From contig CALEZI010000105.1 in NCBI GenBank assembly GCA_937928755.1, positions 1 to 6,618 on the forward strand: a stretch of 6,618 bases of DNA. Reading direction: 5' to 3'. Origin of the DNA: an uncultured Rhodanobacteraceae bacterium. Its GTDB lineage: Bacteria > Pseudomonadota > Gammaproteobacteria > Xanthomonadales > SZUA-5. Below, in pieces: positions 6,092 through 6,618 of this stretch. The stretch's first letter is position 1. Every line of letters begins with the position of its first letter. The notes beneath the pieces are model-generated. The model did no database searches. It had not been told where the DNA came from and saw only the letters and a program-made list of their open reading frames with translations. Made by a program: the position numbers and the translations under genes.

Positions 6092-6615
6092 GGCTGGCGT
6101 CCTTCCAGGAGGGGCATCACCGTGTTCTCCATGTCTGCGACCGACAGCGCGCCGATGTGCTTGTACAGGATCGCGCCATCGGCAGAGATCACGAAGCTCT
6201 CGGGCGCGGCAGCGACCCCGAAATCGATGCCGATAAGCCCCGTCGGGTCGTACAGGATCTCCGAGTAGGGGTCTCCGAACTGCCGCAGCCATTGCAGTGC
6301 ATCCGCGGTTTCATCCTTCCAGTTGAGTCCGACCAGGCGCAAGCCGCGCTCGCGCACGTAGCGGGCGAGGATCGGATGTTCGATCCGGCAAGTCGGGCAC
6401 CAACTGGCGAACACGTTCAGCAGATAGGGCTTGCCGAGCAGCGAGGCCTTGCTGTGGACGACGCCGGGGTCGCGCAGCTCCGGCGCCGAGAACTCCGGTG
6501 CCGGCCTGCCCACCAGCACCGAGGGCAGCACCGTCGGATCCTTGCCGATGCCGCTCCACAGCAGCACCGCAATCGCGATGAAGACGATCAGCGGGATGGC
6601 GGCGCGTGGGTTCAT
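6088..6615 (-). CDS. ccmG: Thiol:disulfide interchange protein CcmG/DsbE
   Basis: CcmG is a membrane-tethered periplasmic thioredoxin-like protein that passes electrons from the inner-membrane CcdA or DsbD to apocytochrome c or CcmH, keeping haem-binding thiols reduced. The 175-residue product has one amino-terminal membrane anchor (about residues 6-22), a short linker, then the thioredoxin fold from about 33. The active site is WCPTC (C73, C76) in the context NVFASWCPTCRIEHP, which is the CcmG form. The cis-proline loop is GVAAAPESFVI (P138), and the family-specific LVGLNWKDE stretch is at 94-102. The length is close to that of E. coli CcmG. The ATG at 6615 is 3 bases from the window edge and the gene appears complete. 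The bases at the start read ATGA on the minus strand, so an upstream gene, by known order ccmF, may stop at 6614-6612. Confidence 0.97.
   Translation of the reverse strand: MNPRAAIPLIVFIAIAVLLWSGIGKDPTVLPSVLVGRPAPEFSAPELRDPGVVHSKASLLGKPYLLNVFASWCPTCRIEHPILARYVRERGLRLVGLNWKDETADALQWLRQFGDPYSEILYDPTGLIGIDFGVAAAPESFVISADGAILYKHIGALSVADMENTVMPLLEGRQP
6100..6106 (-). promoter_or_regulatory. Ribosome binding site of ccmH
   Basis: GGAAGGA on the minus strand, 8 bases before the ATG at 6091 and inside the end of ccmG. It excludes a longer upstream reading (in-frame from 6292) as the true start. Confidence 0.7.
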
Positions 6616-6618
6616 GCG

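Noticed and set aside
5387..6268. 293-codon plus-strand frame across ccmH and ccmI
   Set aside because: Antisense to two well-recognised ccm genes; composition is typical of a shadow.
6092..6292. Longer CcmH reading from 6292
   Set aside because: The extra 67 residues overlap ccmG and are Arg-rich without a signal; the ATG at 6091 has its own ribosome site and a proper export signal.

Overview
The window is GC-rich bacterial DNA with tightly packed genes, and its character is gammaproteobacterial. The type I cytochrome c maturation genes run ccmG-ccmH-ccmI with 4-base overlaps. The gaps between genes carry several families of short palindromes headed by GTAG or GTGG, the form of REP elements. 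This combination fits Xanthomonadales and relatives (Lysobacter or Rhodanobacter type), but the placement is inferred from gene content and repeat style, not from a marker gene.

Left block, plus strand (142-3590): an Acr3-type arsenite efflux permease; a gap holding a long inverted repeat built from 9-bp units; a cation diffusion facilitator with a His2Asp2 metal site, probably a Zn2+ exporter; and, 3 bases after it, a 431-residue protein read here as a circularly permuted ATP-grasp enzyme of unknown substrate. The two exporters make this look like a metal and metalloid tolerance region. The ATP-grasp gene is almost certainly co-transcribed with the zinc-type exporter and is the least understood gene in the window.

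Right block, minus strand (6615-3678, read right to left): ccmG (thioredoxin-like reductant), ccmH (haem-ligation thiol protein) and ccmI (TPR-bearing apocytochrome chaperone). These are the late, apocytochrome-handling components of system I cytochrome c biogenesis; ccmF is expected just outside the right edge. Downstream on the same strand is a small lipoprotein resembling E. coli YbjP.

The two blocks converge at 3590/3678. A perfect 26-bp inverted repeat made of two REP-like hairpins sits exactly between the stop codons. Other palindromic repeats occupy 1-130 (three copies, with a compensatory base-pair change), 1221-1340 and 4297-4346. No tRNA, rRNA, CRISPR array, transposase gene or riboswitch was recognised. 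No non-coding stretch exceeds 300 bases; the longest is 1171-1388.
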